Origin: Pseudomonas fluorescens
Lineage (GTDB): Bacteria; Pseudomonadota; Gammaproteobacteria; Pseudomonadales; Pseudomonadaceae
Reading direction: 5' to 3'
NCBI RefSeq assembly: GCF_902497855.1
Contig: NZ_CABVHU010000021.1
Span: 1 to 64,000, forward strand
DNA length: 64,000 bases
Both the position numbers and the translations under genes were made by a program. How positions within the stretch are numbered: position 1 is the stretch's first letter; each line of letters begins with the position of its first letter. The notes beneath the pieces are model-generated. The model saw only the letters and a list, made by a program, of their open reading frames with translations, searched no databases and was not told the DNA's origin. Shown piece by piece: positions 52,306 through 62,485 of the stretch.

Positions 52306-53696
52306 GCGGCAACTTCCTTGTTGGTCTGACTTGTTTGTGGCGCGACCCAGTCTCTTACGTCGATTTTACCGGTGACGGCGGCGGAGATTAGGGCGGTGCG
52401 GCGCTCTTGCATCAACTCGATTGCGATATGCGCTTTCTTAACCATTAACTCAATCTTGGTGACTTCTTGCTCTAGATAAGAAACTATTTCCTTTTGTTCA
52501 TTAACGCCAGGCAGCAATGCGTGCATAGCTCGGAGTTCACCAACATTAAGATTATCTTTGCCAAAGCCAAACTTTAATCTGTTGACTTCTGCTTTTCCGT
52601 AAGCAGAATTCATGCAGTACGTGAAGTATTCTTTTGCCAGCTCATCAGAAGGAGTAACGATTAATGTTGTAAACGTATGGCATTGATCATACTCATCCGG
52701 AACACAGCAAGCCAACCCAACATTAGAACCCGTCCTAACAATTACAACATCCCCAGCCTTTACTTTTTTTGAAGCCTGCGCCTCAGCAAAAACTGGATTT
52801 AAATACAGCATGTCACTCCCATCAAAGTACCCTTCCTTGATATTTTGATTTCTAATAATTGGAACACCTTCTTCTTCATAACAGTCCGTTACTGACATTG
52901 CCAAACCAACAGCCAACTTTTTGGATGCCAAAGAGAGCGACTTTAGCGTCCAATGCTCTGGCATTAGCCCGATACTTAAAACACCCGACTCCCGCATCTT
53001 GGCGCTGGTATTTAAGCCTTTGGTGACGGCATGGCTAATTACAGCCTGACGTTTTTCGTTTAGCAGTTGGATAAACTGTTGTTGCTTTTCGATCAGGGTG
53101 TCTATTTTGGCGGTTTCATGATCGAGGAAAGCGGCGATTATTGTTCGCTCATCAAGCGTAGGAAGCCAAATATCAATGCCTCGCAAAATAGCCTGAGTAA
53201 CGCTAAAAACCTTTACGCCTTTAACCGCGTGCCTAATTTGAGTCCTGAACTCACGCGAATCGAAGAGATATGCATAGAAACGGCTGCATTGTCTATCTAC
53301 TGGGCGAGCAATAATGGTGTGATATCCAGAAAATACAATCTTATCGGTAGTTAGCTGGGTGAAATTCCCCGAGCCATCAATATCCTCTGAAGTATCTGCA
53401 AAAACAAAGTCCCCCATTGATAACAGAGCATTTGGCGATGAAATCAAATAATTTTCACTAACACACTTCAGTGGATGAACAGAAGGATCCAGCTCAAAAG
53501 AATATTTTGAATGGACCTCGCCATAGTTCACACATGGCACCCCTTCATCTAGCAAGTTTTCTTTAGTAATAGTTAACCCCTTACCAAAAGAAAACATATA
53601 ACGTAGCTTGCTAACATCCCAGGACACCGGAATTTCACGCAACCACTCAACCACAGAATCCTTATACTCAGGATACGGCTTATATCGCCCCGCCAT
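52302..53696 (-). CDS. hsdS: Type I specificity subunit HsdS
   Basis: 464 aa. Two target-recognition domains are each followed by a conserved helical spacer (AAFLDHETAKIDTLIEKQQQ, then SYLEQEVTKIELMVKKAHIA). The N-terminal half contains SWDVSKLRYMFSFGKG; the second contains EHWTLKSLSLASKKL. The TRD regions are AT-rich compared with hsdM and hsdR, as is common because TRDs recombine. It sets the DNA target of the complex. ATG overlaps the hsdM stop (TAATG). Confidence 0.92.
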   Translation of the reverse strand: MAGRYKPYPEYKDSVVEWLREIPVSWDVSKLRYMFSFGKGLTITKENLLDEGVPCVNYGEVHSKYSFELDPSVHPLKCVSENYLISSPNALLSMGDFVFADTSEDIDGSGNFTQLTTDKIVFSGYHTIIARPVDRQCSRFYAYLFDSREFRTQIRHAVKGVKVFSVTQAILRGIDIWLPTLDERTIIAAFLDHETAKIDTLIEKQQQFIQLLNEKRQAVISHAVTKGLNTSAKMRESGVLSIGLMPEHWTLKSLSLASKKLAVGLAMSVTDCYEEEGVPIIRNQNIKEGYFDGSDMLYLNPVFAEAQASKKVKAGDVVIVRTGSNVGLACCVPDEYDQCHTFTTLIVTPSDELAKEYFTYCMNSAYGKAEVNRLKFGFGKDNLNVGELRAMHALLPGVNEQKEIVSYLEQEVTKIELMVKKAHIAIELMQERRTALISAAVTGKIDVRDWVAPQTSQTNKEVAA

Positions 53697-56047
53697 TACG
53701 AATGCACCTCTTGCAGCAAGGCCATAATCTCAGCGCTCACTGCATCCAAATCCGCATCGATCTCAAGCAAATCTCGTGGCGGTTGGTACTGGTAGAAATG
53801 CCGGTTAAAGGGGATTTCATAACCGACGATGCCGACTTGCTGATCCTTAGCATCCTTCTTGCTGGCATCTATCCAAGCATCTGGCACATGGGGCTGCACT
53901 TCTTTAAGGAAGTAGGCCTCGTTGCTGGCATTAACCGTTTGGCTTGGGTCGAGGGCGACGTTTTCGTTGTCGCGCAGCTCGCTATCGGTTTGGTATTCCT
54001 GGACCTCGCCATTAACCGCAAACAAGCCATACAGCGGGTTAGCTGGGGTTTTGTGCAGCTTTTTAATGACCTTAGCGGCGGTTGGGTTTTTCCAGCTCAT
54101 GGCATCGGTCAGTTGCTTTTTGTCTTTGGCGTCCAGAAGCATGCCTTTTTGCTTACAGGCGGCCTTGAGGGCGTCATCAAAGCTGTTGAAGTCGTCATGC
54201 TGCTCGCTGCCGATACTGGCCTGAAGCTGCTGGGCTTTCACTAATAAGCTCTTTTGTTCCAGCCAGGTGCGACGGGCGAGCAGCTCTTTCAGGTGTTTCT
54301 CTTTTAGCTCTGCGAAGTGCAGTTTGCAGTAACGGCGGATCGCCTCTTCATGGGCGTTCAACTCGCCATAGCGCTTGCAGCTGTCGCCGTCGTTCCAGCA
54401 CTCGCCTTCCAGCGCGCTGAACTCTTGGTAGACCCAACGCATGGCAGCGTTGAGGGCGCCGGGGGCGAAACGGAGCTCGGCCACGCGCGCGTCACTGAAC
54501 TGCCAAGACAGCCGCAACGGCCGCTCGATGCTGATGCGCCGGTAGCCAAACTCATGGCTGCTGAAGATTTTGCTGGCGAAGGTCTTGGCCACCTCGGCTT
54601 TCGGGTTGGCGGCTTGGCGACCGCGACTGCTTTTTTGTGCGGCTTGTTTGTCCAGCGCGTAGGCATCTATAGCGGCAAAGCTGCCGAAGGCGCGAATGAT
54701 GGTGGCTATGTCCTCCTCAGCCATTTCATTGCGCTTGGAGCCGAGGGATTTGCGCATTTTGCCGCACAGGTTGACGCCATTAATCAGCTGTACCTTGCCT
54801 TTACGTTCAGCGGCTTTTTTGTTCGACAGCACCCACACATAGGTGGAGATGCCCGTGTTGTAGAACATGTCGGTGGGCAGCGCGACTATGGCTTCGAGCA
54901 AATCGGCTTCGAGAATATGGCGACGGATTTCCGACTCACCCGAGCCGGCGCCGCCAGTAAACAACGGTGAGCCATTGAGGATTATGCCAATCCGCCCGCC
55001 TCCCATGGAACCGTCGCGCAGCTTACTAATCAGGTGCAGCAGGAACAACAAGGAGCCATCGCTAACCCGTGGCAACCCCGCGCCGAAACGGCCGTTGAAG
55101 CCTTTTTCAGTGTGTTCGGTGCTGATCTCTTGCTCGATCTTCTTCCAGTCCACGCCAAACGGAGGGTTGGAGAGCATGTAGTCAAACTCGGTGGCGTACA
55201 GCTGGTCGTTGGACAGGGTGTTGCCGAGCTTGATGTTGCTGACGTCCTGCCCCTTGATCAGCATGTCGGCTTTGCAGATGGCGTAACTCTCGGGGTTGAG
55301 CTCCTGACCATAGGCGCGCATCACGGCCTGCGGGTTGAGCTCGTGCACGTACTCCATGCCCGAGGAGAGAAAGCCACCGGTGCCGGCCGTGGGGTCGTAA
55401 ATGGTGCGAATGATGCCGGGTTTGGTCAGGGCATCATCGTCTTCCATAAACACCAGGGAAGTGGTGAGCCTCACAATGTCACGCGGGGTAAAGTGCTCGC
55501 CGGCGGTTTCATTCGAGCCTTCAGCAAAGCGACGAATCAACTCTTCAAACACCAGGCCCATGTCGTGGTTGGACACCGCAGTCGGGCTTAAGTCGGTCTG
55601 GCGTACCCGCTGCACAAACTTGTAGAGCAAGTTGGCGTCGTTGAGCTGGCCAAGGAATTCGGTGAACTTAAAGTGCTCAAAAATCTCCCGTGCATCCTTG
55701 GAGAAACCCTGCAGATAGGACTCCAAGTTGGCCTTGATGCCGGCCTCGCCGAGCTTGGACATGTCCATTTTCGAGGTATTGAAAAACGACAAGCCCTCGG
55801 TTGCGCCGGGCAGCTTGGTGGCGCGCAGCAGCAGTTTCTCTTGGGCCTCCTCAGATACGCCAAGCTGCTGGATTTTGTCGTACTCAGCCAAAACCGCCGC
55901 CTTGCTGGCCTCTAACACGCACTCCAAGCGCCGCAAAAGGGTAAACGGCAGAATGATCCGCCCGTACTGGCTCTGCTTAAAATCGCCACGCAGAAGATCA
56001 GCCAAAGACCAGATGTAGGCGGCCAGGTTGTTGGAGGTTTGCGACAT
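53696..56047 (-). CDS. hsdM: Type I DNA N6-adenine methyltransferase HsdM
   Basis: 783 aa. N-terminal HsdM helical domain (NLAAYIWSLADLLRGDFKQS). SAM motif I is DPTAGTGGFLSS and catalytic motif IV is SNPPFGV. After about residue 500 there is a 280-residue extension with coiled-coil and NPTAAKVIKKLHKTPANPLY, making it longer than classical HsdM (about 520). First gene of hsdM-hsdS-DUF262-DUF262-hsdR; all junctions overlap, so one transcript is likely. Confidence 0.93.
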   Translation of the reverse strand: MSQTSNNLAAYIWSLADLLRGDFKQSQYGRIILPFTLLRRLECVLEASKAAVLAEYDKIQQLGVSEEAQEKLLLRATKLPGATEGLSFFNTSKMDMSKLGEAGIKANLESYLQGFSKDAREIFEHFKFTEFLGQLNDANLLYKFVQRVRQTDLSPTAVSNHDMGLVFEELIRRFAEGSNETAGEHFTPRDIVRLTTSLVFMEDDDALTKPGIIRTIYDPTAGTGGFLSSGMEYVHELNPQAVMRAYGQELNPESYAICKADMLIKGQDVSNIKLGNTLSNDQLYATEFDYMLSNPPFGVDWKKIEQEISTEHTEKGFNGRFGAGLPRVSDGSLLFLLHLISKLRDGSMGGGRIGIILNGSPLFTGGAGSGESEIRRHILEADLLEAIVALPTDMFYNTGISTYVWVLSNKKAAERKGKVQLINGVNLCGKMRKSLGSKRNEMAEEDIATIIRAFGSFAAIDAYALDKQAAQKSSRGRQAANPKAEVAKTFASKIFSSHEFGYRRISIERPLRLSWQFSDARVAELRFAPGALNAAMRWVYQEFSALEGECWNDGDSCKRYGELNAHEEAIRRYCKLHFAELKEKHLKELLARRTWLEQKSLLVKAQQLQASIGSEQHDDFNSFDDALKAACKQKGMLLDAKDKKQLTDAMSWKNPTAAKVIKKLHKTPANPLYGLFAVNGEVQEYQTDSELRDNENVALDPSQTVNASNEAYFLKEVQPHVPDAWIDASKKDAKDQQVGIVGYEIPFNRHFYQYQPPRDLLEIDADLDAVSAEIMALLQEVHS

Positions 56048-56300
56048 GAGTGGAAATCCCTTTGGTGCTGGGTGCTGATATTGGCACCCGCACGCTGATG
56101 AAAAAACTTGGATGCATTATGGGGCAATGGTGAAGGGCTACCATGGCTGAATACATGATTTCTTACACCCCAATTATCCAACGTCGCGCTGAACCGACTG
56201 AGAGGAGTTTCGGCTGCAAGTCGATACATCCTTGTCAATGCAGTAAAAAAACAGCTCTAACAACAGATAGTGTTAAATTGCGCTCCACTTGACCACCCGT
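56048..56300. other. upstream region of the RM operon
   Basis: It should hold the hsdM promoter. No gene is seen. The IS21-like repeats begin at its right edge. Confidence 0.35.
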
Positions 56301-56363
56301 TTGCATTCGACCTGACCAGTCACTTGCATTCGTCCTGACCAGCGATTGCATCGGATTTGACAA
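56301..56363. repeat. tandem terminal repeats of an IS21-like element
   Basis: ttgcattcgacctgaccag (56301-56319) and ttgcattcgtcctgaccag (56324-56342) differ by one base; a decayed third unit starts at 56346. A related ccacttgaccacc precedes them. Multiple copies of about 20 bp at an end are characteristic of IS21-family elements. No istA/istB gene is nearby, so it is an isolated end. Confidence 0.55.
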
Positions 56364-57214
56364 ACACGCGTTGTAACCTTGATCGGCAGAGAACGGCTAG
56401 TTTCTGCCTGTCCCCACCGACCGCTTAGGGTCAGTTACTGTCTGTCATTCGTGACAGGTACCGGATCGATAATTGAGGTCGTCCTTGAGTGACTGGAAAG
56501 ACGCAGTGCAGGGGCCGCATCACATTGGCGGGGCTGGAAGCCGCCCGGCATAACTTGATCCAGGGTTATCAGCGCAAACCGCGAAGCCTTGCGTTATTGG
56601 CGAGCAATCCGGCCTGGGTCCTCTGGCTAGGGTTGGCAGTGTTGGTGCAACTGGTGATCGCCGCTAGAGATATCGCGTCATAGGTCACGCCTGACCAAAC
56701 GAAGGCTCGAATTACTCGGTTTCGCAGTCCAAGGAACGCACAATCAAACCTCCTCACCCGCCCAGAATATCCTGGCGAAAGGAAGGCGCGGCGCCCGTCA
56801 GTTTGCGCCACTGATGCAGCTGGTGCGGTGCGGCGACACTAGGCTCGATTGCCACCAGATCCAGTTCGATCAACTCATCAAACTGCGGATCGGGAAGCGA
56901 GTCGTGGCACCACAAGCCTTGCGCCTCAAGGTTCGTTTGAATACGTCCTACAGTGTCTTCGCTGCGCTTGGTCAGGAGTATGCATCCATAGTGCAGTCGT
57001 CAAATGGTCCAACCGGGAAGCCCTACCTGTCAACTACAGTAATTTTTTCTCCGCCGTCACTACCAAGATCGCACTTGACTTCTATGCTATGAGAAGAATG
57101 CCCCTCTGTAGCCGAGGGGCGCACCAGATCAATGACAATTGATGTATGAAGTGCACTTGCCAGAGACCTGACAGAACGTTGTTTCCGGATGCGACAGCTA
57201 TGGGATCTCTAAAA
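56364..57214. other. 851-bp relic-rich stretch
   Basis: No intact gene. A minus-strand frame ending at 56754 reads coherently over about 80 codons (CILLTKRSEDTVGRIQTNLE, then DPQFDELIELDLVAIEPSVA, HQLHQWRKLTGAAP). It has no start and looks like the 3' end of an old gene that I cannot name. A plus-strand 64-codon frame at 56489 has one hydrophobic segment and no motif. Confidence 0.4.
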
Positions 57215-60200
57215 ATGGCAACGACACCCCGCAGACCATCGTATAGATCACTCATATACGCGATGTTGATAGCAACCTCTGACGGCTCTTTCGCCGACAC
57301 TCCACCACAACTCTACGCTCAAGTAGAGTCATTCCGAGAAATGCAGTTTTCACCAGACGGCTCCCTCATGGGAAAACTGAATACTATCAATGGCACCTTG
57401 TATATCTTTGAGACTTCTAATGGAAGAATAGTAAACGAAATTCAAACTGACACAACGGCTCCATTTGCAAATTGGTGCTTTACTACCGAAAAAAACATCG
57501 CCGCAGTGTTCAACGGAGAGCTACTATCCTATGTTAATGTTTTAGATGGAAATCAAGTAGGTCAATTGCCAGCAGGACCATTTTCACATTGCTTTCCTGG
57601 CGTTGGACCAGTAAAAGTAGACATAAAAAACGACGACACTATAGATATTTCGCCATACACATCAAGCCCGATTTACAAAATAAACGGCGACGCCACAACG
57701 GCAATTTACCCGGTAGCAGGGACCCAATATTTACTTGCAATAAATGAAGCTGCAAGCAAGAGTAAAATTGATAGAATCAACATAGAGATCTACGACACTT
57801 CAAACAAAAAAGCCCTTGCTCGCGCCGACAATCTCATCGTGAGCAAGAGTATGATGGAACCCAACAGCTTTGCACTTGATATGCGCGCGGGAAAACTATT
57901 CTACCTTGAAACTGATTTCGAATCAGAGCAAACACTTGAAGAGTTGGAACGGCCCAAAAAAATTCGAGCTTATGATTTTAAAAAATCAAAATCCGTTTCC
58001 GTGTCGGGCATCACTAATAAGGTTGCAACCGGTCTAAGTATGATGCGCAATGGAAAGTTAGTTATCAGCAATGAAAGCAACAATACTTGGTTGGTTATTG
58101 ATAGTCGCAACAAACAAATACTGCTACAGGGAGAGGGTGAAATTGACGGGGTGGATTTGAATAATGGGCGAGACAGCATTTTAATCACTCCTTTTTCAGG
58201 ATCTCCATACTTCTCATCATTCAATAAACCAAATAAAGCGCTTCAACTTTTCCAGAAAGGTGCAATGCAGGATCTTTATTCAGCCGGCGAGCATGTATGG
58301 ATTAGCTCTATAAGCGAGCTTAGATATGCAAACCTAAAAGACCTCGAAATACAAAGTTATTTAAATAAGCCTCATTCAGTTTTATCTTTTGACCGCACTG
58401 GCGGGAATATATTGGTGGCCTTACTAGACGAAAGCTTAGGAAAAATATTGTCCATTTCACCTGATGGAAAACAGTATAATTATACGTTCCCAGCACCTAA
58501 CATACCTACAGGAATGGCCACAAGGCTGGGTAATGGCTGGCTCGTAAATGCAGTGGCCGCGTCGGACAGTGAAAGAATACTTCGTGAAATGGAAAACGAT
58601 ATCGATCACGTATCGGAAGGGTTTTCGAATAGCGAAGACATGCAGTCATCAACTGAGTCTTTTTATTACTTTATCGGTGATGACAATGTTATTTCACCCC
58701 CTATCAAAAAGACCGGCATCCCGGATGCAATAGTTTACTCTCCACGTAAAAAAATAGTCGCCACCAAAGAACTGGAAAACATTAAGACGTATTCTTGGCC
58801 TGATCTCACGCCACTTCAAAGCGTGAAGCTAACAAGGGATTACAGCTCAATATATCTAACGCCCGACGCCAATGTGCTCATTGCGACCGGTACAGAAGGT
58901 GCGGAGGCGATCTCCCTAGAGACAGGACTAACACTTGATACTTACACTGGTCCCATCTCGCAAAGTGACATCGTTGTAAAAAATGATGATACCGCCTATT
59001 TGACAGACGGCAACACACTCGCTTTATGGAAATTCAAACAAGAAAACCAACGTAAGTCGACCAGCATAAAAGGACGGACTTTGGTCTCCCCGGACTTTAA
59101 AACATACGTCAAAAAAAGCCAAACCGGCCTTGTATTCAGAAACATACCCGACACTCAAACAGAGTTGAATTTATCCCAGGAGTGTTTGAAACCTATCAAA
59201 TGGACCTTATCATCAAAAATTCTTCTGTGCGAGACAACCCCGGCAGTATCCAATCACAAAAGTTACGTCACCGTAAGTGCAGCCGATGGAAAAGTCACCT
59301 CGAAAGTCACCCATTTCGGCATAGATAATCCACTCCCGCTTCTTAACACTGATGGCAGCCAAGTAATCTATATAACGCAAGTCAAGGAAACACTCCCCAA
59401 CTCCGTCCTATCAACATTTACCCACAAATTAATCACACACAACACTCTCACAAACGCCGAAGTAATCCTATTACCTGATGCCAGCAAATTATCAAATGCT
59501 GCCATTTCAGAAACAGGGGATTACGTAGTGACCACCGAACAAGATATCGATCACATAAATGAAAAAGACCAAGATTACAAAATCAGGATAATTCGCACAT
59601 CAGATGGACAAATGCTGGCATCCCTTGACCGAAAGAACACTGAAATCAATTCGGTCGCTGTTTCAAATGACGGGAGCGAAATACTCCTGACAGGAGCTGG
59701 CGTCATCACCAAAATCAATGCAAAAACATCAGAAGTTGAGTGGAGTAAAAACTACCCCTACGTCATATTTTCAACTTTCACTAATAGCGATAAAGAAGTT
59801 CTAGCATTGGCAATAGGTGGAACCGGTCGTTTACTGTCAATGGATAACGGAAATGAAAAACGGCGTTACTCTGCGGACTCTCAGCAGACCACTCTGATTC
59901 TCAGCGGCAAGACATTAATGGCTTACCGTAGCGCAAGCTCGACTGTTACAGTGGAATATGAGCCGCCCGATGCAAATCCTTCTATTCGCATCATGTACTC
60001 AGCAGAACAAAATTTGAAAAAAATTAGACGGCTGGATGCGACGCACTTGATTTTAGTCCGCGAAGACGAACAGCTATCGTTATATGATGAAAGCACCGAA
60101 GCTGTAGTAGCACGAATGTTTGTGATGGGCAGTGGTGGCTGGGTAGTTGCTACAGCCGACGGTCGATTTGATTCCAGCAATATGGACGAAATATCGGCCC

Positions 60201-61633
60201 TCCACTGGGTTTCGCCAAAAAACCCAGGTAAAGCCATGCCAATCGAAATATTTTTATCCGAACTGTATGAGCCGCAACTTTTGTGGAAAGTTCTTAAAAA
60301 CGAAAAACTCGCCACTCTTCCTTCACTCCAGCCTCCTCAAACATCCCTGCCTATCGCTACAATTACTTCAATATTACAAACATCTCCAGAAATGCTCGAA
60401 GTCACCGTAGAGGCAAAAGCAGGGCTAGAAGGAGAAAACAAAGGAAGTCAGGTCGCCGACATAAAACTATTTAGAAACAACAAATTAATCGGCACATCAC
60501 ACTTAACCGACCGATCCGACGAAGGACTAAAAACCACCACCATAAAATTCCCGGACGTTCAACTTCCTCAGGGAAATCTCAACGAGAACGTTAATTTCAG
60601 CGTATACGCCTTCAATCGGGCCGGCCTGAAGGGCCCTACCTCCAATCGCCCATTCACAAGAACCTCACATTCAAAAAATAAAGAAAAAAACATTTACCTA
60701 ATTACAATAGGTGTAAACGACTACTCTAACCCTGCATTCAACCTTGATTATGCCGCCAGCGATGCCACTCAACTTAATCAAAAACTAACGTCCATATTTA
60801 GAAGTGAACGAAGCATTTCGCAAATTTACGCCAAGTCACTGATCAGCCCTCAAACCCAAAATTCGTCTATTCCAACAAAAGAAAACATTCGCCTCACCTT
60901 GGAAAATTTATCAAAAAATACATCTAAATTACCCCTCCATAAGCCGGAGGGTAATTCACCTATGCCATATTCTAAGACAGGGGACTCCGTCATAATTTTT
61001 TACTCTGGACATGGCTACTTTTCACCTCAGGGCGAACTGTATATATTCCCTTCCGACATCGCCAAAGAGACTTCTGATAAAAAAATAACGGAGAACTTAT
61101 TGACCTCGGCAATTAGCACATCCGAGCTTGCAGAATGGCTGGAGAACATTGATGCTGAAGATATAACATTGATTCTGGACGCGTGCCATTCCGCCGGGGC
61201 AGTAGGAAGTAATTTCAGGCCCGGCCCACTTGCCAGCAAAGGGCTGGGACAATTGGCCTATGATAAAGGCATGAGAATTCTCGCAGCCACCCAATCAGAT
61301 AGCGTGGCATTGGAAACTGAAGAACTAAAACATGGTTATTTAAGCTATGCACTGATTAACGATGGGCTGGACAAAGGATTGGCCGATTTTCGACCTGCGG
61401 ATGGAGTTATCTGGATTGATGAGTGGTTGGCGTATGGTCGCAAACATGTACCTGAATTGGCCTCCGGTGATTCAATGCTCACAACAACTCAGAAGGGAGA
61501 AATGAATGTACCTCGACTCATTAAATATCGCGGCGACGTTGATGAAAAGGAATTATCGCAGAGACCAGTGCTTTACAACTTCAGTCGAACGGCCGCAAAC
61601 TTGAAGCTATCCCAAGAAGCGCAGGCCGATTAA
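57215..61633 (+). CDS. exported caspase-like (C14) protease with beta-propeller-like N-terminal region
   Basis: 1472 aa from the ATG at 57215; the frame is open from 57146. The N-terminus MATTPRRPSYRSLIYAMLIA, TSDGSFADTP looks like a signal peptide. Residues about 30-1100 are beta-rich with recurring WD40/YVTN-like blades (FSPDGSLMGKLN, FDRTGGNILVALL, VSNDGSEILLTGAG). The C-terminal caspase domain has KNIYLITIGVNDY, catalytic His in FYSGHGYFSPQGELY and Cys in LILDACHSAGAVG, both present. The gene is markedly AT-rich compared with the RM operon. It is followed after 25 bases by an exported DUF1353 gene. Confidence 0.85.
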   Translation: MATTPRRPSYRSLIYAMLIATSDGSFADTPPQLYAQVESFREMQFSPDGSLMGKLNTINGTLYIFETSNGRIVNEIQTDTTAPFANWCFTTEKNIAAVFNGELLSYVNVLDGNQVGQLPAGPFSHCFPGVGPVKVDIKNDDTIDISPYTSSPIYKINGDATTAIYPVAGTQYLLAINEAASKSKIDRINIEIYDTSNKKALARADNLIVSKSMMEPNSFALDMRAGKLFYLETDFESEQTLEELERPKKIRAYDFKKSKSVSVSGITNKVATGLSMMRNGKLVISNESNNTWLVIDSRNKQILLQGEGEIDGVDLNNGRDSILITPFSGSPYFSSFNKPNKALQLFQKGAMQDLYSAGEHVWISSISELRYANLKDLEIQSYLNKPHSVLSFDRTGGNILVALLDESLGKILSISPDGKQYNYTFPAPNIPTGMATRLGNGWLVNAVAASDSERILREMENDIDHVSEGFSNSEDMQSSTESFYYFIGDDNVISPPIKKTGIPDAIVYSPRKKIVATKELENIKTYSWPDLTPLQSVKLTRDYSSIYLTPDANVLIATGTEGAEAISLETGLTLDTYTGPISQSDIVVKNDDTAYLTDGNTLALWKFKQENQRKSTSIKGRTLVSPDFKTYVKKSQTGLVFRNIPDTQTELNLSQECLKPIKWTLSSKILLCETTPAVSNHKSYVTVSAADGKVTSKVTHFGIDNPLPLLNTDGSQVIYITQVKETLPNSVLSTFTHKLITHNTLTNAEVILLPDASKLSNAAISETGDYVVTTEQDIDHINEKDQDYKIRIIRTSDGQMLASLDRKNTEINSVAVSNDGSEILLTGAGVITKINAKTSEVEWSKNYPYVIFSTFTNSDKEVLALAIGGTGRLLSMDNGNEKRRYSADSQQTTLILSGKTLMAYRSASSTVTVEYEPPDANPSIRIMYSAEQNLKKIRRLDATHLILVREDEQLSLYDESTEAVVARMFVMGSGGWVVATADGRFDSSNMDEISALHWVSPKNPGKAMPIEIFLSELYEPQLLWKVLKNEKLATLPSLQPPQTSLPIATITSILQTSPEMLEVTVEAKAGLEGENKGSQVADIKLFRNNKLIGTSHLTDRSDEGLKTTTIKFPDVQLPQGNLNENVNFSVYAFNRAGLKGPTSNRPFTRTSHSKNKEKNIYLITIGVNDYSNPAFNLDYAASDATQLNQKLTSIFRSERSISQIYAKSLISPQTQNSSIPTKENIRLTLENLSKNTSKLPLHKPEGNSPMPYSKTGDSVIIFYSGHGYFSPQGELYIFPSDIAKETSDKKITENLLTSAISTSELAEWLENIDAEDITLILDACHSAGAVGSNFRPGPLASKGLGQLAYDKGMRILAATQSDSVALETEELKHGYLSYALINDGLDKGLADFRPADGVIWIDEWLAYGRKHVPELASGDSMLTTTQKGEMNVPRLIKYRGDVDEKELSQRPVLYNFSRTAANLKLSQEAQAD

Positions 61634-61658
61634 CACATTAACTTATTCGGAGTCAGAG

Positions 61659-62360
61659 ATGAGCCTACGCGAATTCGGAGTTTTTATAAGCTTAATTATT
61701 ACCTTGTCGGCAGATAGCGTTTTGGCTACGGAAAATTATGGGCATTATATAGGGCGCGTTCGTGCCGAATGGTTAGAAAATGGACGTGACATGCGATTGC
61801 TTGAGCCGTTTGGTTATGTTGATCCATCTGGGAAAGAATGGGATGCAAAAGCAGGATCAGTGGTCGACGGCGCATCTATTCCGAAAGTTGCCTGGTCGAT
61901 CGTTGGTGGCCCCTTTGAGGGTTCCTATCGCGAAGCTTCAGTAATACATGATGTTGCATGTGTTCAAAAAAACCAACGCTGGCAGGATGTTCATCAAACT
62001 TTTTTTACCGCCATGCTCGCTTCGGGTGTATCAATGATTCGCGCGAAAGTCATGTACGCGGCGGTTTACCATTTCGGCCCCAGATGGCCCGAAGTCAGAC
62101 TCATAAAAAATATTTCTTTAGGGCAATCGGAAAACGAGATATTAAGTATTAAAAATAACGCTCCTCACGACTCAGACACTAAAGTAATACGCATAAAAAG
62201 CAGAGACCCCTCTGGCAACCTTACTGAATCGCTTAAGGTCGTATTGACACCGAAGCCACCCACACTCAATGAAGCTGAATTCAATGAATTAAAATCAAAA
62301 ATCGAAAAAGAAGATATTTCGTTAGAGGCAATTGAGGCGTTTGCTCCGCACCCACAATAG
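61659..62360 (+). CDS. exported DUF1353 protein
   Basis: 233 aa. Signal peptide MSLREFGVFISLIITLSADS, VLA. The core fits DUF1353: DGASIPKVAWSIVGGPFEGS, YREASVIHDVACVQ, QTFFTAMLASGVSMIRAKVM, YAAVYHFGPRW. DUF1353 is best known from phage proteins and the H-D pair suggests a hydrolase-like site, but no activity is established. The C-terminal 90 residues are unassigned. It lies 25 bases after the caspase gene, is similarly AT-rich, and a terminator follows. Confidence 0.8.
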   Translation: MSLREFGVFISLIITLSADSVLATENYGHYIGRVRAEWLENGRDMRLLEPFGYVDPSGKEWDAKAGSVVDGASIPKVAWSIVGGPFEGSYREASVIHDVACVQKNQRWQDVHQTFFTAMLASGVSMIRAKVMYAAVYHFGPRWPEVRLIKNISLGQSENEILSIKNNAPHDSDTKVIRIKSRDPSGNLTESLKVVLTPKPPTLNEAEFNELKSKIEKEDISLEAIEAFAPHPQ

Positions 62361-62368
62361 GAGTGAAT

Positions 62369-62399
62369 GAAAACGGACACCGAATGAGGCCGTTTTTTT
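62369..62399 (+). terminator. terminator of the caspase-DUF1353 operon
   Basis: aaaacgg ... ccgtttttttta-type hairpin with a T-run, 9 bases after the DUF1353 stop. Confidence 0.7.
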
Positions 62400-62485
62400 A
62401 CGACTAAAAGGAACTGGCATCGCTCTTCTTTGGTATAAATCTTTAATCCTGTCTGCTTTCAGTCGCTTGCTTGCCTATCGCACGA

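Noticed and set aside
56762..57000. Possible aconitase C-terminal fragment (ELDLVAIEPSVA resembles aconitase ELDL-VEPS-A)
   Set aside because: The flanking residues do not continue the aconitase pattern, so the family name is not supported; kept only as an unnamed relic.
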